From positions 1 through 8,257 of the forward strand of contig JBGAKX010000174.1 of NCBI GenBank assembly GCA_044224215.1: a DNA stretch of 8,257 bases, written 5' to 3'. A program made the translations under genes and the position numbers. The stretch is from DAOMFM01 sp035429825. Lineage in GTDB: Bacteria > Acidobacteriota > Blastocatellia > UBA7656 > JADIYM01. Of this stretch, positions 1 to 8,257 are shown in pieces (position 1 is the first letter of the stretch; each line of letters begins with the position of its first letter). A model generated the notes under the pieces. The model had not been told where the DNA came from. It was given only the letters and a program-made list of their open reading frames with translations, and made no database searches.

Positions 1-1662
<1,662 letters not shown>

Positions 1663-1670
1663 ATCCCCGT

Positions 1671-1675
1671 CCTCC
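1671..1675 (-). promoter_or_regulatory. Shine-Dalgarno GGAGG that decides the TTG start of rpoD
   Basis: On the minus strand GGAGG is followed by 8 nt and then TTG (1662-1660). It lies wholly in the 18-nt gap between the dnaG stop and rpoD. It is the strongest ribosome binding site seen in the window and supports TTG as the true start codon. Confidence 0.8.
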
Positions 1676-1680
1676 GTCAG

Positions 1681-3498
1681 TTACCCTGGCTGCCGCCGGA
1701 GTTTCTCGAGTTCGATCCCCAGTTCGAACTTGCGGCGGTTCAATTCGAGCACACGCGCCTCGTCGCCTTCAGCTGACGCTCTCTGAAAATCTATCTGGAG
1801 TCTTGTTGATTCCCGTTGCAGGCGCATTCGTCGCAGTTGTTCACAACAACTTCTTGCCTCGCACTCGAGGGCCTCCCCGAACTCGCGCTTTGGCCACGCT
1901 GCGGCAATGTCGGTCAGTTCGACCGTGACAAGCGTAGCGAGATCCTCGCGCGCGACGTCCGAGAGCTTCTCCGAGAGTTCGGCGTACCCAATTGCTTCCC
2001 CAGAGCGATGCGCATCGAGCATCGCCCGCAAGATTGGTTCTGATGCTAACCCTTCAATGTCTGCGACTTCGAAACCCGGCAGTATCAGAGAGCGTACCCT
2101 TGCCTCGCCGAGAAGCACAACCAAAAATCGCCGCTCCGGTTCGGTCAGTCCGCGGCGAACGGCGACGCGGTCGCCCTGGATCTTTGGCTCGCGTCGGGAC
2201 GCGGCGCGACGGAGCTCCTTGCGCAGGATCTCCTCGTCGATCTGCATCCGCTCGGCGGCCCGGCGCGCATACTCGACGCGTTCGAGCTGGCTCTCGATCT
2301 GCGCAATGAACGGCAGCACGTCGTTGAGCGCGTCCGCCTTGCCCGAAGGACGCGACAGGTCGTGCGTTCGCATCGCCTGGTCGACCACGTAGTCGAGATA
2401 GGGCGTCGACTGCTTCAGCAGTTCACGGTACGCGTCGGCGCCGTGTTCGCGAACGTACTCGTCGGGATCGAGCGCACCGGGGAGCAGAAGCACGTTGATC
2501 TTGAACCCCTGGGCGAGCAGCGTCTCGAAGCTGCGCGACGTCGCCGCCTGCCCGGCCGCGTCGGGATCGTAGTTCACGACGACCTGGGGCTTTGACATGT
2601 AGCGCCGGAGCAATCGTGCCTGCGCCTCGGTCAGCGCCGTTCCGAGCGACGCCACCATGTTCTCGACGCCGGATTGGAACGGAATGATGAAGTCGAGGTA
2701 GCCCTCGACGAGGACGGCGAACCCCGTGCGGCGTATGGCGTCCTTGGCGAGCGCGAGGCCGTAGAGCTGATTGCCCTTCACGTACACGGCCGTCTCCGGC
2801 GAGTTCAGGTACTTGGGACCGTCGTCGCCGAGCGCCCGTCCGCCAAACGCCACGACACGCCCCTGCGCGTCGCCGATCGGAAACATGAGCCGGCCGCGGA
2901 AACGGTCATAGAAGCCGCTGCCGGTCTCCTTGACGGTAACGAGTCCGCTCTCGGTAATTTCCTCGCGTGTCGCACCCCGCGACTCGAGGTGCGTCGAAAG
3001 CGTGTCCCACGCGTTCGGCGAGAATCCGATACGGAGCCGCTCACGCGTCGCGGCCTCGATCCCGCGCGACTCGAGGTAGTCGAGCGCCCGGCGACCCTCG
3101 GGCCCAACGCCGAACTGTTCCTGGAAGAATTCGGCAGCCCATTCGTTCAGTTCAAAGAGGCGCTTGCGCCACCGCTCGGCGCGCTCGGCGCCTGGTTGCG
3201 GCGCGACCTCGCGCGGGACGGGGATTCCGCTCTTCTCGGCAACGAGACGCACCGCGTCGGGAAACGACAGGCCCTCGACGCGCATGACAAAGTCGAATAC
3301 GTTGCCGCCCGCCGAGCAGCCAAAGCACTTGTAGATCCCCTTGCCCGGATGCACGTTGAACGAGGGCGTCTTCTCGGAATGGAACGGGCAGCACGCGATC
3401 CAGTTCGCGCCGCGCTTCTTGAGCGCGACGTAGTCGGACACGATGCGGACGATGTCCGCCTGCTGTCGCACGTCATCCGAAAAGCCGCGTGGAATCAT
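1681..3498 (-). CDS. dnaG: DNA primase DnaG
   Basis: This is the replicative primase, which makes RNA primers for Okazaki fragments at the fork together with the replicative helicase. From ATG at 3498 it has 605 residues, a usual family length. The N-terminal zinc-binding domain has CPFH (Cys37, His40) and CFGC (Cys58, Cys61), the CHC2 pattern, followed by GG. The catalytic core has FRGRLMFPI and the FGGR-type motif. The Toprim part contains EGYLD (Glu265, Asp269) and YDPDAAG (Asp311, Asp313) as metal ligands. The tail (about 430-605) is a less conserved helical helicase-interaction region. The start is set by homology, since MIPRGF begins the conserved domain. However, that ATG has no visible Shine-Dalgarno, and an in-frame GTG at 3576, 12 nt after the mutS2 stop, would add 26 unconserved residues. 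The gene lies between mutS2 (90-nt gap) and rpoD (18-nt gap), so co-transcription is likely. The dnaG-rpoD pairing is classical. Confidence 0.96.
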   Translation of the reverse strand: MIPRGFSDDVRQQADIVRIVSDYVALKKRGANWIACCPFHSEKTPSFNVHPGKGIYKCFGCSAGGNVFDFVMRVEGLSFPDAVRLVAEKSGIPVPREVAPQPGAERAERWRKRLFELNEWAAEFFQEQFGVGPEGRRALDYLESRGIEAATRERLRIGFSPNAWDTLSTHLESRGATREEITESGLVTVKETGSGFYDRFRGRLMFPIGDAQGRVVAFGGRALGDDGPKYLNSPETAVYVKGNQLYGLALAKDAIRRTGFAVLVEGYLDFIIPFQSGVENMVASLGTALTEAQARLLRRYMSKPQVVVNYDPDAAGQAATSRSFETLLAQGFKINVLLLPGALDPDEYVREHGADAYRELLKQSTPYLDYVVDQAMRTHDLSRPSGKADALNDVLPFIAQIESQLERVEYARRAAERMQIDEEILRKELRRAASRREPKIQGDRVAVRRGLTEPERRFLVVLLGEARVRSLILPGFEVADIEGLASEPILRAMLDAHRSGEAIGYAELSEKLSDVAREDLATLVTVELTDIAAAWPKREFGEALECEARSCCEQLRRMRLQRESTRLQIDFQRASAEGDEARVLELNRRKFELGIELEKLRRQPG

Positions 3499-3540
3499 GG
3501 TCTGAGTTCGCCGATCACGAGCAAGGATCGCAGGCGCACA

Positions 3541-3576
3541 CGAGCGATCGTAGCTCGCCCGTGGCCGTGCGGCCAC
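3541..3576 (-). other. Hairpins in the mutS2-dnaG intergenic gap
   Basis: A perfect 6-bp stem, GTGGCC/GGCCAC with a 4-nt loop, occupies 3561-3576. A second 5-bp stem, CGAGC/GCTCG with a 7-nt loop, occupies 3541-3557. Both lie in the 90-nt gap between the mutS2 stop and the annotated dnaG ATG. No T-run follows either stem on the minus strand, so a standard intrinsic terminator is unlikely. An attenuating, processing or translation-control role is possible but inferred. The GTG alternative start of dnaG is the first triplet of the upstream stem. Confidence 0.45.
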
Positions 3577-3588
3577 CGAGTTGTTCCG

Positions 3589-5982
3589 TCACTTCCGTAA
3601 CTGTACCAATGTCGCGCCGCCGCCGCCCTCGCTCGAGGGCGCCGGACCGAAACTCGCCACGTGCGGGTGGCGCGACAGAAGGTCCGCCACCGCGCGTTTG
3701 AGCGCTCCGGTGCCGAATCCGTGGATGATGCGAACCTGCGGCAGGCTTCCGAGAAACGCCTCGTCGAGAAACTTGTCCAGCATGTCGCTGGCCTCGTCCG
3801 TGTGCCGGCCGATCAGGTTGAGCTCGCTCGAAACCATGTCGTCCGACACGAGATCGACGCGCACGCCGGCAGGCAGTCGTGTTGCCGCAGGCTCGACGTC
3901 CCGCTGTGCGACCCGCTCGACATCGTCGATCCCGACGCGCATCTTGAGCATCCCCATGCGAACGTCGACCCGCCCACCCTCGACGGACTCGACCGTTCCG
4001 CGTTGACCCATTCCTCGCACGAACACCTCGACGCCAGGCTCGATGGGACCTGCGACGAATTCGGGAGCATCGGCCGGGGCCGCTGCGGCTGCCGCCACGC
4101 GCGCAGGCCTGAGCGCCGCGACACGCGCCCTCGCCTCGCCGCGCATGCGCGCGGCCCCGGCCTCGGCGGCCTTGCGCAGCCTGACCTGCTCGGTCTTGTC
4201 CGTCGCGCGCGCGACGATGCGCTTTGCCTCGGCCTCGAACTCGGCGATGACTGCGCCGAGCGCCTGTTCGAACTCCCGCGACCGTACCTTCTCGCGGCGC
4301 TCGAACTGCAGATCCAGTTCTGCATAGCGCTTTGCGACGGCCTCGCGTTCGTCCTCGAGCGCGGCGCGCAGTTCGCGCGCTTCGTCGGCAGCGGCCTTCA
4401 GACGGCGCAGGTAGTCGGCCGCCTCGAGGTCGGTCACCGTCATCATCCGGCGCGCGACGTCGACGACGTCCTTCTGCAACCCCAGCCGGCTCGCGATCTC
4501 GATGCCGCTCGACGAACCTGCCAGCCCCGAGATCAGGCGATACGTCGGCTCGAGCGTCTTCTCGTCAAATTCGACCGCGGCGTTGCCTACGCCTGGCGTG
4601 TTCGACGCGTACATCTTGAGTCGGTTGTAGTGCGTCGTCGCGACGACGTACGCGCCCGCCGCGCGCAGCCGTTCGAGCACGGCGATGGCAAGCGCGCCGC
4701 CCTCGTCGGGGTCCGTCCCCGTGCCGATCTCGTCGAGCAGGACCAACGCGCGTCCGGGCAGTTCGTCGATCATCGACGCGATGTTCCGGACGTGCGCCGA
4801 GAACGTCGACAGGTTTGCGGCGAGCGACTGATGGTCGCCAATGTCGACGAGCACTTCGTCGAACAGCGGGACGCGCGCGGCCATTGCCGGAACGTGGAGT
4901 CCCGACTGCGCCATCAGCGAGCACAGCCCGACCGTCTTGAGCACGACCGTCTTGCCGCCAGCGTTCGGGCCGGAGATGACGACGACGCGCGCCCCCGCGT
5001 CGAGCGTGATGGACATCGGCACCACGTCGCGGCCGATCCGCTTCAGATTTCGTTCCAGCAGGGCGTGCCGCGCGCGGTCGACCTCGAGCAGTCCGTCGTC
5101 GCGGATCTCGGGCTCGACGCAGTCGAATTCGCGCGACAGATGTCCCTGCGCCGCATACAGATCGAGCGCCGACAGCCCGTCGACGAGCGTGCCGAGTCCG
5201 TCACGGTCGGCGCGAACTCGATCCGTGAGCGCGGCGAGGATCGCCGCGATCTCGGCCTCCTCGCGATCCCTCAGCGCGGCAAGCTCGTTGTTCTGATCGA
5301 TGGTGTCGAGCGGTTCGACGTAGAGCGTCTGACCCGTCGACGACGAGCCGTGAAGAACGCCCTTCACCTTGCCCTTGAACTCCGACCGGACGGGAACGAC
5401 AAACCGTCCGTTCCGGATCGTGATCAGCTCGTCCTGCATCGCATCGGGCGCCTTGTCGCGGATCAGCCGCTCGAGCGATCGCTGCACCTCGGTCCTCAGG
5501 CGTTGAATGTCGCGCCGGATCCGTCTGAGCTCGGGACTTGCCGCCTCGTCCACCTCGCCCGTCGGGAGGATCTTCGCGTCGATCTCGCCGAGAACGCGCT
5601 TGAGGTCCGGCAGCGCTAGCACGATCGAGGACAACAGCGGGTACTCGTCCGCCACTTCCGCAAATGCCGTGCGAAGGTCGATGGCAGACCGGATGTACCG
5701 CGCGACGTCGAGCAGTTCGTGCGCCTCGAGCACCGTGCCGGCCACAGACAGCGCGCCGAGCAGCGGCTCGGGATCCGCAAGGCCGCCGAGTCCGAACCGT
5801 CCACGCTCGGCAAGGTAGCGCTTTGCCTCGGACGTGCGCTGCAATCCGCGCCGGACGACATCGCGGTCCGTCGACGGCGCGACCGCGAGCGCCCGCGCGC
5901 GACCGAGCGGCGACTGGGCGTGGCCGGCCAGGTGTTCTCGCAACGCTTCGAATTCGAGCGTCTCGAGTGTCTCAAGGTTCAT
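3589..5982 (-). CDS. mutS2: MutS2 family ATPase with C-terminal Smr domain
   Basis: MutS2 is a MutS paralogue that lacks the mismatch-recognition domain. In studied bacteria it is linked to suppression of homologous recombination or to rescue of collided ribosomes rather than to mismatch repair. The 797 residues match the family length of about 780. After a helical core/lever region come Walker A GPNAGGKT (338-345) and Walker B LLDEIGTGTDP (about 415-425, Asp417/Glu418). A long charged coiled coil (about 500-610) follows, then an Ala-rich linker, a KOW-like beta segment and the Smr domain (about 715-797) with HGFGTG at 754-759. The usual Smr LDLR-type motif reads LNLI here (721-724), so nuclease activity is uncertain. 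The ATG at 5982 begins MNLETLETLEFEAL, the expected N-terminus, with a weak GGGA 7 nt upstream. Longer upstream reading would overlap the divergent yihY gene. It heads the cluster with dnaG and rpoD and has its own promoter about 30 nt upstream. Confidence 0.95.
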   Translation of the reverse strand: MNLETLETLEFEALREHLAGHAQSPLGRARALAVAPSTDRDVVRRGLQRTSEAKRYLAERGRFGLGGLADPEPLLGALSVAGTVLEAHELLDVARYIRSAIDLRTAFAEVADEYPLLSSIVLALPDLKRVLGEIDAKILPTGEVDEAASPELRRIRRDIQRLRTEVQRSLERLIRDKAPDAMQDELITIRNGRFVVPVRSEFKGKVKGVLHGSSSTGQTLYVEPLDTIDQNNELAALRDREEAEIAAILAALTDRVRADRDGLGTLVDGLSALDLYAAQGHLSREFDCVEPEIRDDGLLEVDRARHALLERNLKRIGRDVVPMSITLDAGARVVVISGPNAGGKTVVLKTVGLCSLMAQSGLHVPAMAARVPLFDEVLVDIGDHQSLAANLSTFSAHVRNIASMIDELPGRALVLLDEIGTGTDPDEGGALAIAVLERLRAAGAYVVATTHYNRLKMYASNTPGVGNAAVEFDEKTLEPTYRLISGLAGSSSGIEIASRLGLQKDVVDVARRMMTVTDLEAADYLRRLKAAADEARELRAALEDEREAVAKRYAELDLQFERREKVRSREFEQALGAVIAEFEAEAKRIVARATDKTEQVRLRKAAEAGAARMRGEARARVAALRPARVAAAAAAPADAPEFVAGPIEPGVEVFVRGMGQRGTVESVEGGRVDVRMGMLKMRVGIDDVERVAQRDVEPAATRLPAGVRVDLVSDDMVSSELNLIGRHTDEASDMLDKFLDEAFLGSLPQVRIIHGFGTGALKRAVADLLSRHPHVASFGPAPSSEGGGGATLVQLRK

Positions 5983-6012
5983 GTGAAGATCCCGGGTGGA
6001 AGACGACAAGGA

Positions 6013-6042
6013 AGTGTACGTCCTCGTTTTCGAACGCGTCAA
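6013..6042 (-). promoter_or_regulatory. Sigma-70-type promoter for mutS2 (and probably dnaG-rpoD)
   Basis: On the minus strand TTGACG (6042-6037, 5 of 6 matches to the -35 consensus) and TACACT (6018-6013, 4 of 6) are separated by 18 bp. Transcription would begin near 6006, giving a leader of about 24 nt before the mutS2 ATG. It is the best promoter match I found for the leftward cluster. Confidence 0.6.
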
Positions 6043-6046
6043 ACGC

Positions 6047-6128
6047 GACCGGAATGCACCGTGCGGCCCGGCGGTTTCGCCGCCAAACAGACCTCGGGCA
6101 CGGCTTCCGGTCCGCAAACCGCACGGTG
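6047..6128. repeat. Crossed inverted repeats between the divergent promoters
   Basis: Four complementary arms alternate in order. gaccggaa (6047-6054) pairs with ttccggtc (6105-6112). caccgtgcgg (6057-6066) pairs with ccgcacggtg (6119-6128), a perfect 10-bp match. Because the order is A, B, A', B', both pairings together would form a pseudoknot-like crossing, not a simple cruciform. A third pairing, gcggttt (6071-6077) with aaaccgc (6116-6122), competes with the 10-bp arm. A local hairpin ggcgg/ccgcc (6070-6084) lies inside. The right arm touches the extended -10 of yihY, and the left arms sit just upstream of the mutS2 -35. This may be an operator pair or an RNA structure; the function is unknown. 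Confidence 0.55.
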
Positions 6129-6135
6129 ATATACT
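6127..6135 (+). promoter_or_regulatory. Extended -10 element for the YihY-family gene
   Basis: TGATATACT is a TGn-extended -10 with hexamer TATACT (6130-6135). No convincing -35 hexamer is seen 16-19 bp upstream; an extended -10 can partly compensate. The expected start of transcription is near 6142, only a few bases before the ATG at 6146, so the mRNA would be almost leaderless. No Shine-Dalgarno is visible, which fits. Confidence 0.5.
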
Positions 6136-6145
6136 GCTGCTGGCC

Positions 6146-7063
6146 ATGCCCTTCCGTGCGCGACAGTTCTTTCGGATCAAGAACCAGACCACAAAGTGGC
6201 GTGTGCTCGTGGATGCGTGGATCGAGTTCTTTGAGAATGACCTGACGACGTCGGCAGCAGCCATTTCGTACTACACGATGCTGATGCTCTTCCCGTCGCT
6301 CATTCTTCTGCTCGTCATCGGTCAGGCGATCTATGGCGGCGACCAGATCCGCCACGTGGTGATCGACGTCATCCTTGCGTACCTGCCGGGCACGCGCGAG
6401 TTCGTGCGAGAGAACATCCGGACAATCGATCGCGTCCACGCGGGCGCCATCGTCACCTGCGCGCTTCTCGTACTCTGGGCGCTGTCGTGGGTCTTTACCG
6501 TGATCGAGAGGGCCATCAACCGCATCTGGGTCACGCGGCCGCGGCCGTTTCTTGCCGGGAGGCTCCTGGCCATCGCCATGATTGGCGGCCTCGCGGTGAT
6601 GCTGCTCATCTCCACGACGCTCACGTCGGCGATTTCGGTGGTCCAGGCGGTGCCTGTCCAGATGGGTCCGCAGCTGCCTGCCTTCTTTGAAGTGCTGACG
6701 CGCGGCGCGGTGCAGGTGGGTCTCGCAGTGACGAGCCTGCTCGTGACGACATCGATGTTTGCCGTGATCTATCGCGTCATGCCGAACACGCACGTGCTTT
6801 GGATCGAAGTGCTCCCGGGTGCCCTGATCACGGGTATCGCGTGGGAGACGTTGAAGCACATCTTTGCGTCGTTGCTTCCTGGCGTCCTCGAGGAATACCA
6901 GCTGCTCTACGGCGGGGCGTGGCTTGCGCTCGTGTTGCTGACGTGGGTGTACCTTTCGAGCATCGTCATGCTGTTCGGCGCGCAGGTGACGGCAGTCCTG
7001 CACAATCGGCACGAGGCCGCGCGCGAACGCAGCAGCGTGAACGACCTCGTCCACACGCACTGA
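6146..7063 (+). CDS. YihY/BrkB family (UPF0761) inner-membrane protein
   Basis: This is a 305-residue polytopic membrane protein of the YihY/BrkB family. Members were once named ribonuclease BN in error; the molecular function is not settled. The N-terminal part has the family signature, an amphipathic stretch ending in NDLTTSAAAISYYTM followed by LFPSLILLLVIG (about 31-60). Hydrophobic, probable membrane segments lie at about 38-63, 100-120, 137-160, 181-208, 218-237 and 254-285, giving the usual six. The C-terminal signature includes LPGALITGIAWE (223-234) and YGGAWLALVLLTWVYLSS (255-272), then a charged cytoplasmic tail. The start at 6146 is chosen because the family homology begins soon after it. 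The frame stays open upstream to 5996, but that stretch covers the promoter and repeats. The gene is transcribed alone, divergent from mutS2 and convergent with rimI 9 bp away. Confidence 0.9.
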   Translation: MPFRARQFFRIKNQTTKWRVLVDAWIEFFENDLTTSAAAISYYTMLMLFPSLILLLVIGQAIYGGDQIRHVVIDVILAYLPGTREFVRENIRTIDRVHAGAIVTCALLVLWALSWVFTVIERAINRIWVTRPRPFLAGRLLAIAMIGGLAVMLLISTTLTSAISVVQAVPVQMGPQLPAFFEVLTRGAVQVGLAVTSLLVTTSMFAVIYRVMPNTHVLWIEVLPGALITGIAWETLKHIFASLLPGVLEEYQLLYGGAWLALVLLTWVYLSSIVMLFGAQVTAVLHNRHEAARERSSVNDLVHTH

Positions 7064-7072
7064 CGAGGCGCG

Positions 7073-7534
7073 CTACGAAATCCGCTTGACCATCAGGTAG
7101 CCGTCGTCGCCGTTCGTGTAGTAGGCGAGCCGGCGGCCGGCAATCGAGAACCCGATGCCCTCGTACAGAGCGCGCGCTGCGTCATTCGTGGTCCGCACTT
7201 CGAGATGAAGCAGGTGAACGTCGCGCTCGAGAAACACCGCCTCCAGCCGTCGCATCAACATCCGCCCGACCCCGTGGCGCCTGTACTCGGGCGACACGCC
7301 GAGCACGACGACGTGGCCCGTCCGGTCGACCTCCACGACACCGATCACAAAGCCGAGCATCCGCCCATCGACGCCGACGCACTTCAAGCAGATGGCGTCC
7401 GGGTACGCGATCAGATCGTGAAACGTACGACGCTCGTACGTCTCGCCGTCGGCAAAGCAGACCTGATCGAGCGCCCAGCACTCGTCGAGGTCCTCGGCCA
7501 GGATCGGGTATGCCGCGAGGGAGACCGCCGCCAT
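7073..7534 (-). CDS. rimI: GNAT-family ribosomal-protein S18-alanine N-acetyltransferase (RimI-like)
   Basis: The 153-residue protein is a single GNAT acetyltransferase domain of RimI length. RimI transfers acetyl from acetyl-CoA to the N-terminal alanine of ribosomal protein S18. The acetyl-CoA pyrophosphate loop is VLGVSPEYRRHGVGRML (77-93, with RRHGVG as the R-x-x-G-x-G/A motif). The second half has LEVRTTNDAARALYEGIGF (111-129). Glu112 and Tyr124 sit where RimI has its catalytic acid and base. The tail YYTNGDDGYLMVK resembles the RimI end but lacks the usual EDAL, so another small-substrate GNAT remains possible. The ATG at 7534 fits the domain start; no Shine-Dalgarno precedes it. The frame is open further upstream, but only as a shadow of queA. 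It lies 32 nt downstream of queA on the same strand, so readthrough from queA is likely in addition to a possible own promoter. Confidence 0.82.
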   Translation of the reverse strand: MAAVSLAAYPILAEDLDECWALDQVCFADGETYERRTFHDLIAYPDAICLKCVGVDGRMLGFVIGVVEVDRTGHVVVLGVSPEYRRHGVGRMLMRRLEAVFLERDVHLLHLEVRTTNDAARALYEGIGFSIAGRRLAYYTNGDDGYLMVKRIS

Positions 7535-7540
7535 GGTGCG

Positions 7541-7546
7541 AGTATA
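7541..7546 (-). promoter_or_regulatory. Candidate -10 box for leaderless rimI
   Basis: TATACT lies on the minus strand, 6 nt before the rimI ATG. That places the expected transcription start on or next to the A of the start codon, so a leaderless mRNA is plausible. The -35 position inside the queA stop region (TAGAGG) is poor. The same hexamer precedes the yihY start. Confidence 0.4.
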
Positions 7547-7566
7547 GCGACGAACGGCGCGGGCCT

Positions 7567-8257
7567 CTACACGATCAGCATCGCATCGCCGTAGCTGTAG
7601 AACCGGTACCGATTCTCGACGGCGTGGCGATACGCCTCGAGCACGCGCTCGCGCCCGGCAAAGGCCGCGACGAGCATCAGGAGCGACGACTTCGGCAGGT
7701 GGAAATTGGTTACGAGGGCGTCGATTGCGCGAAACGTGTATCCCGGATAGATGAACACGTCGGCTGTTCCCGGTCCGACGCGCAGGGCTCCCGACGGTTC
7801 GGCGGCGCTTTCCAGCGCGCGTGTCGTCGTCGTGCCGACCGCAACGACTCGTCCGCCCGCCGCGCGCGTTCGCGCGACGGCTTCGACGGTGTCGCTGGGA
7901 ATCTCGTACGATTCGGGCTCGACGCGATGATCTTCGACACGCTCCACGCGCACCGGTTGAAACGTTCCGTACCCGACGTGCAGCGTCACGCTCGCGCGGG
8001 CGACGCCAGCGTCCTCGAGTCGTCGCAGCAACTCGTTCGTGAAATGAAGCCCCGCTGTCGGCGCCGCAATCGCGCCACGCGCACGTGCGTACACGGTCTG
8101 GTACCGTTCGGCGTCGAGACGCGCGTCGTCGGAGGATTCGTCGCGATGGATGTACGGTGGCAACGGAGTTCGTCCCCAGCGGTCGAGCCGCTCCCACAAT
8201 GACGACGGTTCGTCGAACCGGATGATTCGCCGACCGGATTCTCCGACCGACTCGACG
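7567..8257 (-). CDS. queA: S-adenosylmethionine:tRNA ribosyltransferase-isomerase QueA, N-terminus cut by window edge
   Basis: QueA moves the ribosyl part of S-adenosylmethionine onto 7-deazaguanine at tRNA position 34, forming epoxyqueuosine in the queuosine pathway. The 229 C-terminal residues are visible, out of roughly 340-360 in the family. The frame is open to the right edge, where IIRFDEPSS leads into a LERLGRMPLPPYI-like segment reading RWGRTPLPPYIHRD. Family signatures follow in order: GAIAAPTAGLHFT, HVGYGTFQPVR, AVGTTTTRALES, DVFIYPGYTFRAIDALVTNF, HLPKSSLLMLVAAFAG and YRFYSYGDAMLI just before the TAG stop. All the motifs are intact, so the enzyme is probably active. Its start and promoter lie outside the window. 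It runs in the same direction as rimI, 32 nt upstream of it. Confidence 0.95.
   Translation of the reverse strand, partial: VESVGESGRRIIRFDEPSSLWERLDRWGRTPLPPYIHRDESSDDARLDAERYQTVYARARGAIAAPTAGLHFTNELLRRLEDAGVARASVTLHVGYGTFQPVRVERVEDHRVEPESYEIPSDTVEAVARTRAAGGRVVAVGTTTTRALESAAEPSGALRVGPGTADVFIYPGYTFRAIDALVTNFHLPKSSLLMLVAAFAGRERVLEAYRHAVENRYRFYSYGDAMLIV

Noticed and set aside
3541..3576. Intrinsic terminator after mutS2
   Set aside because: The stems are good but no T-run follows on the minus strand, so it is listed as a hairpin of unknown role rather than a terminator.
2674..3600. 308-codon plus-strand open frame antisense to dnaG
   Set aside because: It is a shadow frame. The minus strand holds the zinc finger and Toprim motifs of primase across the same bases.
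3661..5619. 652-codon plus-strand open frame antisense to mutS2
   Set aside because: It is a codon-periodicity shadow of mutS2. The Arg/Asp/Val-rich product matches nothing I know and no ribosome binding site supports it.
5983..6264. Longer mutS2 N-terminus starting at 6264
   Set aside because: The extra residues overlap the start of the divergent membrane-protein gene, cover the mutS2 promoter and show no family similarity.
5972..7060. 362-codon minus-strand open frame antisense to the YihY-family gene
   Set aside because: The composition is dominated by Arg, His, Asp and Glu, as expected when the complement of a hydrophobic membrane protein is read. It also overlaps the mutS2 start and promoter.
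7073..8197. 374-residue extended form of the rimI frame reaching through queA
   Set aside because: Only the last 153 residues are the GNAT domain. The upstream part is an Arg-rich shadow of queA in another frame, so a fusion is not supported.

Overview
The window is a GC-rich bacterial chromosomal segment packed with housekeeping genes. It holds six protein-coding genes, two of them cut by the window edges. No RNA gene, mobile element, CRISPR array or phage trace is visible. Gene density, GC-biased third positions, the primary-sigma sequence and the style of the MutS2 C-terminus suggest an Acidobacteriota-like organism, possibly Vicinamibacteria. That placement is an impression from remembered sequences, not a search result.

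Left part (1-5982, minus strand): a leftward cluster reads mutS2, then dnaG, then rpoD, whose C-terminal end runs off the left edge. mutS2 is a full-length MutS2 ATPase with a C-terminal Smr domain. dnaG is the replicative primase with a CHC2 zinc finger, Toprim core and C-terminal helicase-interaction region. rpoD is the primary sigma factor. The dnaG-rpoD pair is the core of the classical macromolecular synthesis operon, but rpsU is absent and mutS2 takes the upstream slot. A perfect 6-bp-stem hairpin lies between mutS2 and dnaG. rpoD appears to start at TTG behind a strong Shine-Dalgarno sequence.

Middle (5983-6145): a 163-bp divergent intergenic region, the largest gene-free stretch. It holds a good -35/-10 pair for mutS2, an extended -10 for the rightward gene, and an unusual set of crossed inverted repeats between them.

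Right part: a rightward YihY/BrkB-family inner-membrane protein gene (6146-7063) converges with 9 bp spacing on a leftward pair, queA then rimI. queA (tRNA queuosine synthesis) is cut by the right edge. rimI is a GNAT-family ribosomal-protein S18-alanine acetyltransferase. Both yihY and rimI have TATACT boxes only 6-10 nt before their start codons and no Shine-Dalgarno, which suggests leaderless or near-leaderless mRNAs.

I did not find a clearly new biological system. The best leads are the crossed repeats between the divergent promoters, the altered Smr motif in MutS2, the hairpin and start-site ambiguity at dnaG, and the TTG start of the main sigma factor.
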